64,000 bases of DNA from Sinorhizobium sp. RAC02 (GCF_001713395.1 NZ_CP016450.1:2418001-2482000); one strand, 5' to 3'; numbered from the stretch's first letter, positions 1-9,938 are shown. Numbers and translations are program-made. The notes: generated from the letters alone by a model not told the origin.

Positions 1-1030
1 TCGCCGCTGTCACCACGTCGAAAGCGGCCGAAAGCTCCTCATCCGTGTAGAAACCGGAGCGGTAACCGATCATCATCGCGCGGCCCAGCATGTCGCCATC
101 GCCATAAGGCCACCAGGAATCGCGGATGTTGTCGCTGCCGGCGAAAACGGTAACGCCCTCGGCGCGCAGCAGGGCAACCGGCGGAAAAGCGTGGTCGCCG
201 GGGGCGTTGGTCATGATCGAGACGCCGGCAGTGGCGATCTTTGCGCCAATGCGGCGGGCGGAATCCGCGTCGAGATCGCCAAGGCCGTAGGCGTGGCTGA
301 TCGCCACCCTGCCCTGCATGCCGAGCGCCACCGTGCGGGCGCAGATTTCTTCCACGGTGAAGGCACCGAGCGAGCCGAAATCGTGCAGATGGATATCGAC
401 GCCGACGCCGCGCTTGTCCGCGACGCCGAAGACCACGTCGAGGTGGCCTTGCAGGTCACGGTCGAAACTTGCCGGATCGAGACCGCCGACGAGATCGGCG
501 CCAAGGCCAATCGCCTCATCCAGAAGCTCCGGTGTACCGGGGCTTTTCAGGATGCCGTTCTGCGGGAAGGCGACAAGCTGGATGTCGATGATATCCCGGT
601 ATTCCTCGCGGATTTTCAGGATTGTCTCGAGCGACTTCAGCCCCGCCGAGCGATCCACCATGACGTGGCTGCGCATGTGGAGGGAGCCGTTGGCGACACA
701 GAGTTCGAGCTGCTTGCGGGCGCGCTCCTCAATGGGAGCGGCAATGGCCATGTTCTCGGCCTGGAAGGCCACGCGCTCGTGCACGTCAAAACCGTTGGTG
801 CACGGTTTGTGCGGAATCCATTTGTCGCCGTAGAAGCTGGTATCAAGGTGGATATGCCCCTCGACGAAGCCGGGGACCAGCAGGGCACCGGCGATGTCGA
901 CGTGCCCGGCAGCGCCGGACGTTGTGCCGGCCGCTTCGATCGACACGATACGACCGGCGGCAACGCCGATGTCCTTCAGCGATCCGTCTGCCAGTTTGGC
1001 ATTGGTGAAAAGCGTCTCGATCCCGGCCAT
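1..1030 (-). CDS. Cytosine deaminase-like amidohydrolase, 3' end cut by window edge
   Basis: The reading frame starts at the ATG at 1030 and stays open to the left edge, so the C-terminus is missing. The translation begins MAGIETLFTNAKLADGS and carries the amidohydrolase metal motif GHIHLD, then a later DIHLHD histidine pair and a SHAYGL histidine. This is the set expected of cytosine deaminase/N-acyl amidohydrolase-type TIM barrels that hydrolyse cyclic amidines or amides in the cytoplasm. No signal peptide is visible. It resembles the exported amidohydrolase at 23159-24553 over GLKSLE, VAFPQ.G and VGGLDP blocks, so the two look like distant paralogues. The substrate is unknown; cytosine, creatinine or another N-heterocycle are all possible. 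A palindrome at 1086-1101 lies just upstream and may control it. Confidence 0.85.
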   Translation of the reverse strand, partial: MAGIETLFTNAKLADGSLKDIGVAAGRIVSIEAAGTTSGAAGHVDIAGALLVPGFVEGHIHLDTSFYGDKWIPHKPCTNGFDVHERVAFQAENMAIAAPIEERARKQLELCVANGSLHMRSHVMVDRSAGLKSLETILKIREEYRDIIDIQLVAFPQNGILKSPGTPELLDEAIGLGADLVGGLDPASFDRDLQGHLDVVFGVADKRGVGVDIHLHDFGSLGAFTVEEICARTVALGMQGRVAISHAYGLGDLDADSARRIGAKIATAGVSIMTNAPGDHAFPPVALLRAEGVTVFAGSDNIRDSWWPYGDGDMLGRAMMIGYRSGFYTDEELSAAFDVVTAA

Positions 1031-1058
1031 GATGTCGCGCCTCCATTTGCGCACAGCT

Positions 1059-1084
1059 TGACCCGCCGCGCAAAGGGCGGGTCA
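1059..1084. terminator. Inverted repeat, possible terminator or 5' leader hairpin
   Basis: Perfect 9-bp arms (TGACCCGCC at 1059-1067 and its complement at 1076-1084) flank an 8-nt loop. It lies downstream of the L,D-transpeptidase at 1122-1838 and upstream of the amidohydrolase ending at 1030. No run of T follows on the minus strand, so intrinsic termination is uncertain and a leader hairpin is equally possible. Confidence 0.4.
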
Positions 1085-1085
1085 T

Positions 1086-1101
1086 TTATTGTACGCAATA
1101 A
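1086..1101. promoter_or_regulatory. Palindrome, candidate GntR/FCD-type operator
   Basis: TTATTGTACGCAATAA has perfect 6-bp arms around TACG. It resembles the ATTGTA-TACAAT type of operator bound by FadR/VanR-subfamily GntR repressors. It lies 56 bp upstream of the amidohydrolase start at 1030. The cognate regulator is not evident here and may lie left of the window. Confidence 0.4.
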
Positions 1102-1121
1102 CGCGCGAAAATCGTATGCAG

Positions 1122-1838
1122 TCAATAGGCGGCGGCGACCGCAGCGTTGCCCAGCACCACGATGGGCGTGCCGTTCTGCACGCGGTTGAACAGATCGACC
1201 ACATCCTGGTTGATCATGCGCACGCAGCCGGAGGAAACGGACTTGCCGATCGTCCACCATTCCGGCGAACCATGGATGCGGTAGAGCGTGTCTTCGTTGT
1301 TCTGGAAGATGTACATCGCGCGGGCGCCGAGCGGGTTCTTCAGGCCCGGCTCCATGCCGCCATTGGCGATGCTGTAGGGTTCCAGCTCCGGCTGGCGGGC
1401 GACCATCTCGTCGGGTGGCGTCCAGCGCGGCCATTGCCGCTTGTACTGGATGACGCCACGGCCGGCCCATTCGAAGCCGGCGCGTCCGAGGCCGACGCCG
1501 TAGCGCATCGCCTGGCCATCCTCATAGGTCAGGTAGAGGAAATGGTTTGCCGTATCGACGACGATCACGCCGGGCCGCTCGCCGGTCGGGTTCGGTACCA
1601 TCTGGCGATAGAAGCGCCGGTCGATCTTCTGATAGGGAATGGCCGGCAGCGGAAACTGCTCGTCCGGCTTCGGCCCGTACATGGTAGCATAGATGCTGGT
1701 ATCGACCGGCTCCGGCGCGACGACGACCCTTTCGCGAACCGGCGTGGTGCAGCCAGCCAGAACAGTGGTTGCCAATCCTGCACTGCCGAGCAGGAAGGAT
1801 CGGCGGCTTACGCTTTCACCCGTCAATACAGACCTCAC
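1122..1838 (-). CDS. L,D-transpeptidase (YkuD/ErfK family), Tat-type lipoprotein
   Basis: A 238-residue periplasmic peptidoglycan cross-linking enzyme. The N-terminus carries a twin-arginine stretch (SRRSFLLGSAG) followed by a lipobox-like LAGC, so it is probably a Tat-exported or lipid-anchored protein. The YkuD catalytic motif is clear: H189 in HGSPEWW and C205 in SSGCVRM, the expected spacing to the nucleophile cysteine. Members form 3-3 cross-links or attach proteins to peptidoglycan, and both are common in Rhizobiales. The start is a GTG three bases downstream of the TGA of the L,D-transpeptidase-like gene at 1842-2885, so the two are probably translationally coupled. The exact acceptor substrate cannot be predicted. 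Confidence 0.9.
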   Translation of the reverse strand: MRSVLTGESVSRRSFLLGSAGLATTVLAGCTTPVRERVVVAPEPVDTSIYATMYGPKPDEQFPLPAIPYQKIDRRFYRQMVPNPTGERPGVIVVDTANHFLYLTYEDGQAMRYGVGLGRAGFEWAGRGVIQYKRQWPRWTPPDEMVARQPELEPYSIANGGMEPGLKNPLGARAMYIFQNNEDTLYRIHGSPEWWTIGKSVSSGCVRMINQDVVDLFNRVQNGTPIVVLGNAAVAAAY

Positions 1839-1841
1839 ATG

Positions 1842-2885
1842 TCAATCTTCATAGGGATCGGCCAGCGCGGCTTCAGGCCGGCTGACAGGATATTTGGTGC
1901 GCGAGATCCGGGCGGCAAGGCCCTTGGCCCCCTGCTGCTTCAGCAGCGTGCGGAAGCTCGGATGCATGCCACCGTCCATATAGGCGAAGCTCGAGACCGT
2001 CGTGGTGGTTGCGATGGCGGCATCCAGCTTCTTCTGCTCAGCGCCGATCTTCGCCATCAGGTCGCCTTCGGAGCCGCCAACGACCGCCGGGCACTGCGCC
2101 AGCGGATCGTCGGGTTCGCCGTCGACGAATTCCTTGTTGAAGACGTAGCGGCTGCCGCAGACGGAAACCTTCGGCTGGCGCTTCGTGAAGGCGAAGGCAT
2201 CGTAGCCTTCCTTCAGCGTACGCCAGAACGGCATGTTCGGGTCACCCTTGTGCTTGGCCATGTTCTCCGTCGTCATGCGGAACGGATAGGCCTGCACCTG
2301 GAAACGCGCCTGACCGCCATCCAGCGCCTTCTGCACGATGGCGTAGATCTCGCCGACACCCTGGTCGGTCATGGCGTAGCAGCCGGAGGATGAACAGGCG
2401 CCGTGCACCATCAGCGCCTCACCCGTATAGCCGAGTGCGGATTCCAGACGGTTCGGGTAGCCGAGATTGAAGGAGACATAATATTGCGAGTTCGGGTTCA
2501 GCATGCCTGCGGAGACGTGGTAAAACCCTTCCGGCGCCTGGCGGTCGCCGTTCTTCGTCTTCGGCCCGAGCTTTCCGGACCAGCGGCACATCGGATAGGT
2601 CTTGAACAGTGCATACTGGCCGCTGGCATTGACCTTCCAGACTTCCAGTTCGCTTTCCTGCTTGAAGATGCGCACCAGCACGGGGCTGGTCGGGCTCATC
2701 TTCTTCTTCGACATCTCCGCCTTCACCTTGCTGGAAAGCTGCGGCGCCTCGGCGAGCGAGGCCACATCCATGGCCATGCAGCCGGCGAGCAGGCCACCGG
2801 CAACGGTCGCGGCGGCAAGCCGCGCGAGGAGCGAGAGGCGTGGACGGGCATTCTGAAGAAAGGGGCGGTGGCGCAACGCAAACAT
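1842..2885 (-). CDS. L,D-transpeptidase-like protein, YafK/DpaA type
   Basis: A 347-residue envelope protein when started at the ATG at 2885; longer starts upstream (for example an ATG at 2939) add a tail without a signal sequence. The chosen start gives a hydrophobic leader ending in LLAGC, a lipobox. The YkuD-type active site is HGACSSSGCYAMTD with the nucleophile C169. The phrase PEGFYHVSAGMLNPNSQY and this form of the motif are typical of the YafK (DpaA) branch, whose E. coli member releases Lpp from peptidoglycan; other relatives are annotated as murein transpeptidases. It precedes and is probably co-transcribed with the second L,D-transpeptidase at 1122-1838. Whether it joins or cuts bonds is not decidable from sequence. 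Confidence 0.85.
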   Translation of the reverse strand: MFALRHRPFLQNARPRLSLLARLAAATVAGGLLAGCMAMDVASLAEAPQLSSKVKAEMSKKKMSPTSPVLVRIFKQESELEVWKVNASGQYALFKTYPMCRWSGKLGPKTKNGDRQAPEGFYHVSAGMLNPNSQYYVSFNLGYPNRLESALGYTGEALMVHGACSSSGCYAMTDQGVGEIYAIVQKALDGGQARFQVQAYPFRMTTENMAKHKGDPNMPFWRTLKEGYDAFAFTKRQPKVSVCGSRYVFNKEFVDGEPDDPLAQCPAVVGGSEGDLMAKIGAEQKKLDAAIATTTTVSSFAYMDGGMHPSFRTLLKQQGAKGLAARISRTKYPVSRPEAALADPYED

Positions 2886-3058
2886 GGGTCGATTTCGGTT
2901 GTTAGGGATCCGTGGCGCGCCGTTTGGCAAACGACGCATTTCAGGCTTAGAGTCCAAGCGATTGCTTAGAACTTCGTTAATCTTATGGCTGCCAACGGCC
3001 TCATACCGTCTCCAGTGCCCGAATCCGGGGCTCCAGCCAATGCAAGCGAGCATAAAAC

Positions 3059-3073
3059 CTCAAGCCGCTTGAG
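3059..3073 (-). terminator. Weak intrinsic terminator downstream of the PCu(A)C-like gene
   Basis: On the minus strand CTCAAG-CGG-CTTGAG is followed by GTTTTATG. The stem is only 6 bp, so this is a weak candidate. The rest of the 267-bp gap 2886-3152 shows no gene; it should hold the promoter for the two L,D-transpeptidases. Confidence 0.35.
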
Positions 3074-3152
3074 CATCAAGCCCCTCATTGCCGGTTTCGG
3101 ACGCCGAGTGATCACGAAGGCACACGCGGCGAACAACAAATTGTTAGCGGCG

Positions 3153-3701
3153 CTATTCGAAGTCCCCGATGCCATGATGATGCGCCGTACGCACGCCGCC
3201 CGGCGGATGCAACGTCACTGGAACCGTCAGGATGGTTCCGTCGTCGAACGCCACGGACATCATACGCTCACCGGCAACGCCCAGCGTCTCATCCATTTCC
3301 AGAAAGAGCGATCCCGCCGCCATGAACAGTTCCGCCCGGCGCGGGATGACGAGGAAGGCATCCGCGACCGTGATGGTTTCGTAAACGCCAGAATCCCGGC
3401 GTTTCACGACCGGCGTGCTGAACCCATCGGCGGAAATGGCCATGATGCGTTTGTCGGCAGTGTCGGCATTGTAGATGGTCAGGTAAGCCCGCGCCGGGGT
3501 ACCCTGCGCGCCCGCGACGATATCGACATGCTCGACGGAAAGCCCGGATAACATTGCCTCATGCGGCACGATCCCACCGGTGGCGCTCATCGGCGCGGCA
3601 GCCGCCGGAGTGGCGACGATGAGCCCGAGCAGCGACAGAAGAAAGCACGCTTGATTTGCCACGATTGTCCTCACATTTGTGTGCAAGCACTGTAGAGCCA
3701 T
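3153..3701 (-). CDS. PCu(A)C-like periplasmic protein with altered copper ligands
   Basis: A 182-residue exported protein. The ATG at 3701 was chosen because it gives a hydrophobic leader with a cleavage site at TPAAAAP; an in-frame start at 3821 would run across the neighbouring regulator's promoter. The cupredoxin-like fold of the PCu(A)C/DUF461 family is recognisable from AYLTIYNADT, the GVYET turn and the closing TVPVTL strand. Family members bind Cu(I) through the H(M)X10MX21HXM set and deliver it to cytochrome oxidase. Here the usual histidine is not seen before GVYE, and the HxM pair reads FLEM. A C-terminal AHHHGIGDFE tail could supply other ligands. SCO1 (4182-4751) nearby supports a copper or oxidase link. 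It is divergent from the MerR gene. Confidence 0.75.
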   Translation of the reverse strand: MALQCLHTNVRTIVANQACFLLSLLGLIVATPAAAAPMSATGGIVPHEAMLSGLSVEHVDIVAGAQGTPARAYLTIYNADTADKRIMAISADGFSTPVVKRRDSGVYETITVADAFLVIPRRAELFMAAGSLFLEMDETLGVAGERMMSVAFDDGTILTVPVTLHPPGGVRTAHHHGIGDFE

Positions 3702-3768
3702 TGCGCAGGACGGCTCTTCAGGATTTCGTGAAAGCCGAAAATGTCTCGACCAGGACGAGGAGCAAAAG

Positions 3769-4185
3769 ATGCTGACGATCGGAGATCTTTCCAAAACCAC
3801 GGGCGTCAAGGTTCCGACCATCCGCTACTACGAGCAGATGGGTCTGCTCTCCCATGCCGAGCGCTCCGAGGGCAACCAGCGGCGCTACTCGAACGAGGAG
3901 CGCGAACGCCTCGCCTTCATCCGGCACGCCCGCGACCTCGGTCTCACCATCGATGCCATTCGTGAACTGATCGTCCTTAGCCAGCACCCGGAACGCCCCT
4001 GCCACGATGCCGACCGCATCGCCGCCGAACAGCTTTCGACCGTCCGGCGCAAGATCGAGCGCCTGCAGAAGCTGGAGGCGGAACTGGTGCGCATCACCAG
4101 CCATTGCCACACCGACCAGGTCCGCGACTGCTACGTCATCCGGGCGCTCGCCAACCACGACCTTTGCCACGACGAGCACGACTAG
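3769..4185 (+). CDS. MerR-family metal sensor (ZntR/CadR/PbrR-like)
   Basis: A 138-residue regulator starting at the ATG at 3769, preceded by a GAGGAG ribosome site. The N-terminus (MLTIGDLSKTTGVKVPTIRYYE) is the MerR winged helix, followed by the dimerisation helix (about residues 80-115). Cysteines C78, C113, C121 and C133 and adjacent histidines fit the divalent-metal pattern of ZntR, CadR and PbrR rather than the short two-cysteine loop of CueR. The likely target is the promoter at 7039-7069 in front of the Zn/Cd/Pb ATPase. Its stop codon interlocks with that of the convergent SCO1 gene. The metal ion (Zn, Cd or Pb) is inferred from the ATPase type. Confidence 0.85.
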   Translation: MLTIGDLSKTTGVKVPTIRYYEQMGLLSHAERSEGNQRRYSNEERERLAFIRHARDLGLTIDAIRELIVLSQHPERPCHDADRIAAEQLSTVRRKIERLQKLEAELVRITSHCHTDQVRDCYVIRALANHDLCHDEHD

Positions 4186-4747
4186 GACGCTGCAAGCAAT
4201 TTCAGCTTCTGAAGCTGCGTTTCGCGCGGCTCGTGCATGTCCAGCATGCCCTGGAGCCGGCCATCCGCACGGATGAGAAAGAGGCCGGCGGTGTGGTCCA
4301 TCGTGTAACTGTCCGAGGCCGTCGGCACCTTTTTGTAGGTAGCCGAAAAGGCATCCGCCGCCGCTTTCGTCTCGGCCGCATCGCCGCGGAGCGCGATGAT
4401 GCGCGGGTCGAAGGAGGTCATGTAGAGTTTCAAAAGCTCCGCAGTGTCGCGCTCGGGATCGACCGAAATGAAGAGCGGCGTGATGCGATCCGCCGCCGGG
4501 CCGATGTCCTTCAGCAATGCACTCAGCTCGAACAGTGCCGTCGGGCAGACATCCGGGCAATGGGTGAAGCCGAAGAAGACGAGATAGGGTTTTCCGGCGA
4601 GATCGGCCGAGCCGAAGGCTTTGCCGTCGACCGTCCGCAAGGCGAAGGTGCGCTGCTTTGGCTTTTCCGTTGCGGGAACCTGTGCCGCGACCGTCGCTCC
4701 GACGATCGCGGCCAACACGCCTGCAAGACCAATGAATGTCCTGCGCT

Positions 4748-4751
<4 letters not shown>
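4182..4751 (-). CDS. SCO1/SenC/PrrC family thioredoxin-fold copper protein
   Basis: A 189-residue membrane-anchored protein with an N-terminal uncleaved or signal helix (MKRRTFIGLAGVLAAIVGAT) and a periplasmic thioredoxin fold. The copper/redox motif CxxxC is C65-P-D-V-C69, and the third ligand H153 lies in YTMDHTAG, both as in SCO proteins. These insert copper into the CuA site of cytochrome c oxidase or act as thiol reductases. It overlaps the 3' end of the P-type ATPase by 4 bp (ATGA type), so it is translated from the same mRNA and is probably induced by the same MerR protein, an unusual pairing for a Zn/Cd-type pump. Confidence 0.92.
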
Positions 4752-7012
<2,261 letters not shown>

Positions 7013-7038
7013 ACAATCCTCTTCAGTCTGTCGAGGCT

Positions 7039-7069
7039 GTTCTACGACCTCTAGCGACTAGAGGTGCAA
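7039..7069 (-). promoter_or_regulatory. MerR-type promoter/operator of the metal ATPase operon
   Basis: Reading the minus strand, TTGCAC (7064-7069) and TAGAAC (7039-7044) are separated by 19 bp. The spacer region holds a perfect palindrome with 8-bp arms and a 3-bp centre, ACCTCTAGCGACTAGAGGT (7047-7065). The overlong spacer and centred dyad are the hallmark of promoters activated by MerR-family DNA distortion. The ATPase start lies 27 bp downstream. Confidence 0.85.
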
Positions 7070-7083
7070 GAGGTGAACACGAA

Positions 7084-7522
7084 AAAAATCCGGGCAAAGA
7101 GGCGCATTGATATTTCCCGCATCGCCATGCTAGAGAGCGCCGACTTTATTTGCAGGTTTCATCTGCTGGTTGGGGAGGACGCCATGTCTTGGCACGCCCT
7201 CTTCCAATCGGGGATGGGCTCTCTTGATGCCCCCCGAACGGAAGAACGCTTTTTGATGGGTGCCCTTGCGGCACAATCGGGCTTTGACACCGTTTCGCCG
7301 GTGCGGGCGCCGCGCCTGCGCGTCCTTTCTCCACTCAAGCGCCGCGACAGAGGCAACAGCGCAAAAGCGCTGTCACATCGCCGTGCCCGGACAACGATAC
7401 CGTAACATCGGTCTCCCCTTTTTGCTGTTTGAAGCAGGAGGTTTGCACCTCCGCTTTGCGCGTTGCTATCGCGCTGCCGGCCCGGCCGGCGCCAATCCAC
7501 CCGCCAAGAAGACAGGTCCCGC
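7084..7522 (+). promoter_or_regulatory. Long structured leader upstream of the carboxy(nor)spermidine genes
   Basis: About 440 bases separate the metal promoter from the decarboxylase start, with no recognisable protein family. They contain a hairpin ACAGCGC-AAAA-GCGCTGT (7356-7373). A second stem follows at 7432-7456, in which AAGC and GGAGGT (separated by a bulged A) pair with ACCTCC and GCTT, burying a perfect GGAGGT. There is also a GC-rich inverted stretch near 7477-7492 and a short reading frame with a strong ribosome site at 7184. Such a layout is typical of a regulated 5' UTR. Alphaproteobacterial speF-type leader RNAs precede related PLP decarboxylases, but I cannot match this one to that motif by eye. 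Confidence 0.45.
7184..7405 (+). CDS. Possible 73-residue upstream ORF in the leader
   Basis: ATG at 7184 is preceded by GGGGAGGAC at ideal spacing, a better ribosome site than that of the decarboxylase itself. The product (MSWHALFQSGMGSLD... rich in Arg and Ala toward the end) resembles no family I know and looks disordered. It ends at a TAA at 7405, after the 7356-7373 hairpin. It could be a regulatory leader peptide whose translation changes folding of the RNA, or a chance frame. Conservation of the ATG, SD and stop would decide this. Confidence 0.3.
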   Translation: MSWHALFQSGMGSLDAPRTEERFLMGALAAQSGFDTVSPVRAPRLRVLSPLKRRDRGNSAKALSHRRARTTIP

Positions 7523-8623
7523 ATGTCCCTCACGACCCCCTATTATCTGATCGACAAGTCGAAGCTCATCGCCAACATGGAAAAGATCGCGCGCCTGCGC
7601 GAGCTTTCCGGCGCAAAGGCGCTGCTCGCGCTGAAATGCTTCGCCACCTGGTCGGTCTTCGATCTGATGCGCGACTATATGGACGGTACGACCTCCTCGT
7701 CGCTGAACGAAGTGCGCCTCGGGCACGAGCGTTTCGGCAAGGAAACGCACGCCTATTCCGTCGCCTATGCCGATTACGAGATCGACGAGGTCATCAGCCA
7801 CGCCGACAAGATCATCTTCAACTCGGTGAGCCAGCTCGATCGTTTCGGCGACAAGGCATCCGGCATCGTGCGGGGCCTTCGCCTCAATCCCGGCATTTCC
7901 TCCTCTACCTTCGATCTCGCCGACCCGGCCCGTCCGTTCTCGCGGCTCGGCGAATGGGATGTGAAACAGGTCGAGCCGGTGATGGACCGCATCTCCGGCT
8001 TCATGATCCACAACAATTGCGAGAACGGCGATTTCGACCTGTTCGACCGCATGCTCGGCACGATCGAGGAGAAGTTCGCGCCGCTCCTGAAGAAGGCCGA
8101 ATGGGTAAGCCTCGGCGGCGGCATTCACTTCACCGGCGAGACCTATCCGCTGGAGAAATTTGCCGAGCGGCTGAAGCGGTTCTCCGGCGACTACGGCGTG
8201 CAGGTCTATCTGGAGCCGGGCGAAGCCTCGATCACCAAGTCCACCACGCTGGAAGTGACGGTGCTCGACACGCTCAACAACGGCAAGAACCTCGCCATCG
8301 TCGACAGTTCGATCGAGGCCCACATGCTGGACCTGTTGATCTACCGGGAGAACGCCAAGCTTTCGCCGAACACCGGGCCGCACCGCACCATGGTCTGCGG
8401 CAAGTCGTGCCTCGCCGGCGATATTTTCGGCGAATTCAATTTCGAGGCCCCGCTGAAGGTCGGCGACCGCATCTCCATCCAGGATGCGGCCGGCTACACC
8501 ATGGTCAAGAAGAACTGGTTCAACGGCGTGAAAATGCCGGCGATCGCCATCCGCGAACTGGACGGCAGCATCACAACGGTCCGCGAATTCACCTACGCGG
8601 ACTACGAAGAAAGCCTCTCCTGA
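7523..8623 (+). CDS. nspC: Carboxynorspermidine/carboxyspermidine decarboxylase
   Basis: A 366-residue PLP enzyme of the alanine-racemase/ornithine-decarboxylase fold (fold III). It decarboxylates carboxyspermidine or carboxynorspermidine to (nor)spermidine in the cytoplasm. The start MSLTTPYYLIDKSKL and the PLP lysine in ALLALKCFATW (K38) are typical of NspC; later blocks are LGGGIHFTGETYP, the ligand-binding EPGEA and the dimer-partner cysteine in VCGKSCLAGD. The ribosome site is weak, in keeping with regulation by the leader. The synthase gene follows 32 bp downstream, and together they make spermidine without S-adenosylmethionine decarboxylase, the route established for Agrobacterium. Other in-frame starts further upstream lack support. 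Confidence 0.93.
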   Translation: MSLTTPYYLIDKSKLIANMEKIARLRELSGAKALLALKCFATWSVFDLMRDYMDGTTSSSLNEVRLGHERFGKETHAYSVAYADYEIDEVISHADKIIFNSVSQLDRFGDKASGIVRGLRLNPGISSSTFDLADPARPFSRLGEWDVKQVEPVMDRISGFMIHNNCENGDFDLFDRMLGTIEEKFAPLLKKAEWVSLGGGIHFTGETYPLEKFAERLKRFSGDYGVQVYLEPGEASITKSTTLEVTVLDTLNNGKNLAIVDSSIEAHMLDLLIYRENAKLSPNTGPHRTMVCGKSCLAGDIFGEFNFEAPLKVGDRISIQDAAGYTMVKKNWFNGVKMPAIAIRELDGSITTVREFTYADYEESLS

Positions 8624-8655
8624 GGCGATACGGGTAGAAGGAGATATCCCCCGAT

Positions 8656-9894
8656 ATGAAAAAGAACGTCCTCATCATCGGCGCCGGCGGCGTCGCACAG
8701 GTGGTCGCACACAAGTGCGCCCAGAACAACGACGTGCTCGGCGATATCCATATCGCGTCGCGCACCAAGGCGAAGTGCGAAAAGATCATCGCGTCGGTCC
8801 ATGAGAAGAAGGCTATGAAACAGCCGGGCGTGCTCGAAGGCCATGCGCTCGACGCGCTCGACATCGAGGCGACCAAGGCGCTCATCACCTCCACGAAGTC
8901 CGAGATCGTCATTAATGTCGGCACCGCCTTCCTCAACATGTCGGTGCTGCGCGCCTGCATGGATACGGGCGTCGCCTATATCGACACCGCGATCCATGAA
9001 GAGCCCGGCAAGATCTGCGAGACACCGCCGTGGTACGGGAACTACGAGTGGAAGCGTGCCGCCGAATGCGAAGAGAAGGGCATCACCGCCATTCTCGGCG
9101 CCGGTTTCGATCCGGGCGTGGTCAACGCCTATGCCAAGCTCGCCAAGGACGAGTATCTCGACACGGTGACCGACGTCGACATCGTCGACATCAATGCCGG
9201 CAGCCATGGCAAGTACTTCGCCACGAACTTCGACCCGGAAATCAATTTCCGCGAATTCACCGGCGTCGTCTACTCTTGGCAGGATGGCCACTGGCAGACG
9301 AACAAGATGTTCGAAATCGGCAAGGACTACGACCTGCCGGTCGTCGGCACGCGCCGCGCCTATCTCTGCGGCCATGACGAAGTGCATTCGCTGGCGAAGA
9401 ACATGGACGGCGCGAATGTGCGCTTCTGGATGGGTTTTGGCGACCACTACATCAACGTCTTCACCGTGCTGAAGAACCTCGGCCTGCTCTCCGAACAGCC
9501 GGTCAAGACGGCCGAAGGGCTTGAGGTCGTGCCGCTCAAGGTCGTCAAGGCCGTGCTGCCGGATCCGTCGTCGCTTGCGCCGAACTACGAAGGCAAGACC
9601 TGCATCGGCGACTACGTGAAGGGCATGAAGGACGGCAAGGAAAAGACCGTCTTCATCTACAACGTGGCCGACCATAAGGAAGCTTACGAGGAAGTCGGCA
9701 GCCAGGGCATTTCCTACACCGCCGGCGTGCCGCCGGTCGCAGCAGCTATGCTGGTCGCCACCGGCGAGTGGGACGTGAAGAAGATGGCCAACATCGAAGA
9801 GTTGGCGCCCAAACCCTTCATCAACCTGCTCAACGGCATGGGCCTGCCCACCCGCATCCAGGACGAAGACGGCGACCGCGCCGTCAGCTTCTAA
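8656..9894 (+). CDS. Carboxynorspermidine/carboxyspermidine synthase (saccharopine dehydrogenase family)
   Basis: A 412-residue NADPH-dependent reductase that condenses aspartate semialdehyde with putrescine or diaminopropane, supplying the decarboxylase encoded just upstream. A Rossmann motif (VLIIGAGGVA, residues 5-14) opens the protein; the LYS1-like C-terminal domain includes the GAGFDPGVVNAYAKLA and AGVPPVAAAML blocks. It has an excellent AGAAGGAG ribosome site. Length and adjacency to nspC separate it from true saccharopine dehydrogenase or homospermidine synthase. A strong terminator at 9903-9938 ends the two-gene operon. Confidence 0.93.
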   Translation: MKKNVLIIGAGGVAQVVAHKCAQNNDVLGDIHIASRTKAKCEKIIASVHEKKAMKQPGVLEGHALDALDIEATKALITSTKSEIVINVGTAFLNMSVLRACMDTGVAYIDTAIHEEPGKICETPPWYGNYEWKRAAECEEKGITAILGAGFDPGVVNAYAKLAKDEYLDTVTDVDIVDINAGSHGKYFATNFDPEINFREFTGVVYSWQDGHWQTNKMFEIGKDYDLPVVGTRRAYLCGHDEVHSLAKNMDGANVRFWMGFGDHYINVFTVLKNLGLLSEQPVKTAEGLEVVPLKVVKAVLPDPSSLAPNYEGKTCIGDYVKGMKDGKEKTVFIYNVADHKEAYEEVGSQGISYTAGVPPVAAAMLVATGEWDVKKMANIEELAPKPFINLLNGMGLPTRIQDEDGDRAVSF

Positions 9895-9902
9895 GCCTGA
9901 AA

Positions 9903-9938
9903 ACACCGGCCGCGCCTCGTGCGCGGCCGGTGTCTTTT
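9903..9938 (+). terminator. Intrinsic terminator of the spermidine operon
   Basis: ACACCGGCCGCGC (9903-9915) pairs perfectly over 13 bp with 9921-9933 around a 5-nt loop and is followed by CTTTT. It begins 9 bp after the synthase stop codon. Confidence 0.85.

Noticed and set aside
191..1189. 332-codon open frame on the plus strand
   Set aside because: It is the antisense shadow of the amidohydrolase (minus strand), has no family features and no ribosome site.
3748..4160. MerR protein as a copper sensor (CueR)
   Set aside because: Cysteine number and spacing and the P1B-2 class of the ATPase fit a divalent-metal sensor better.
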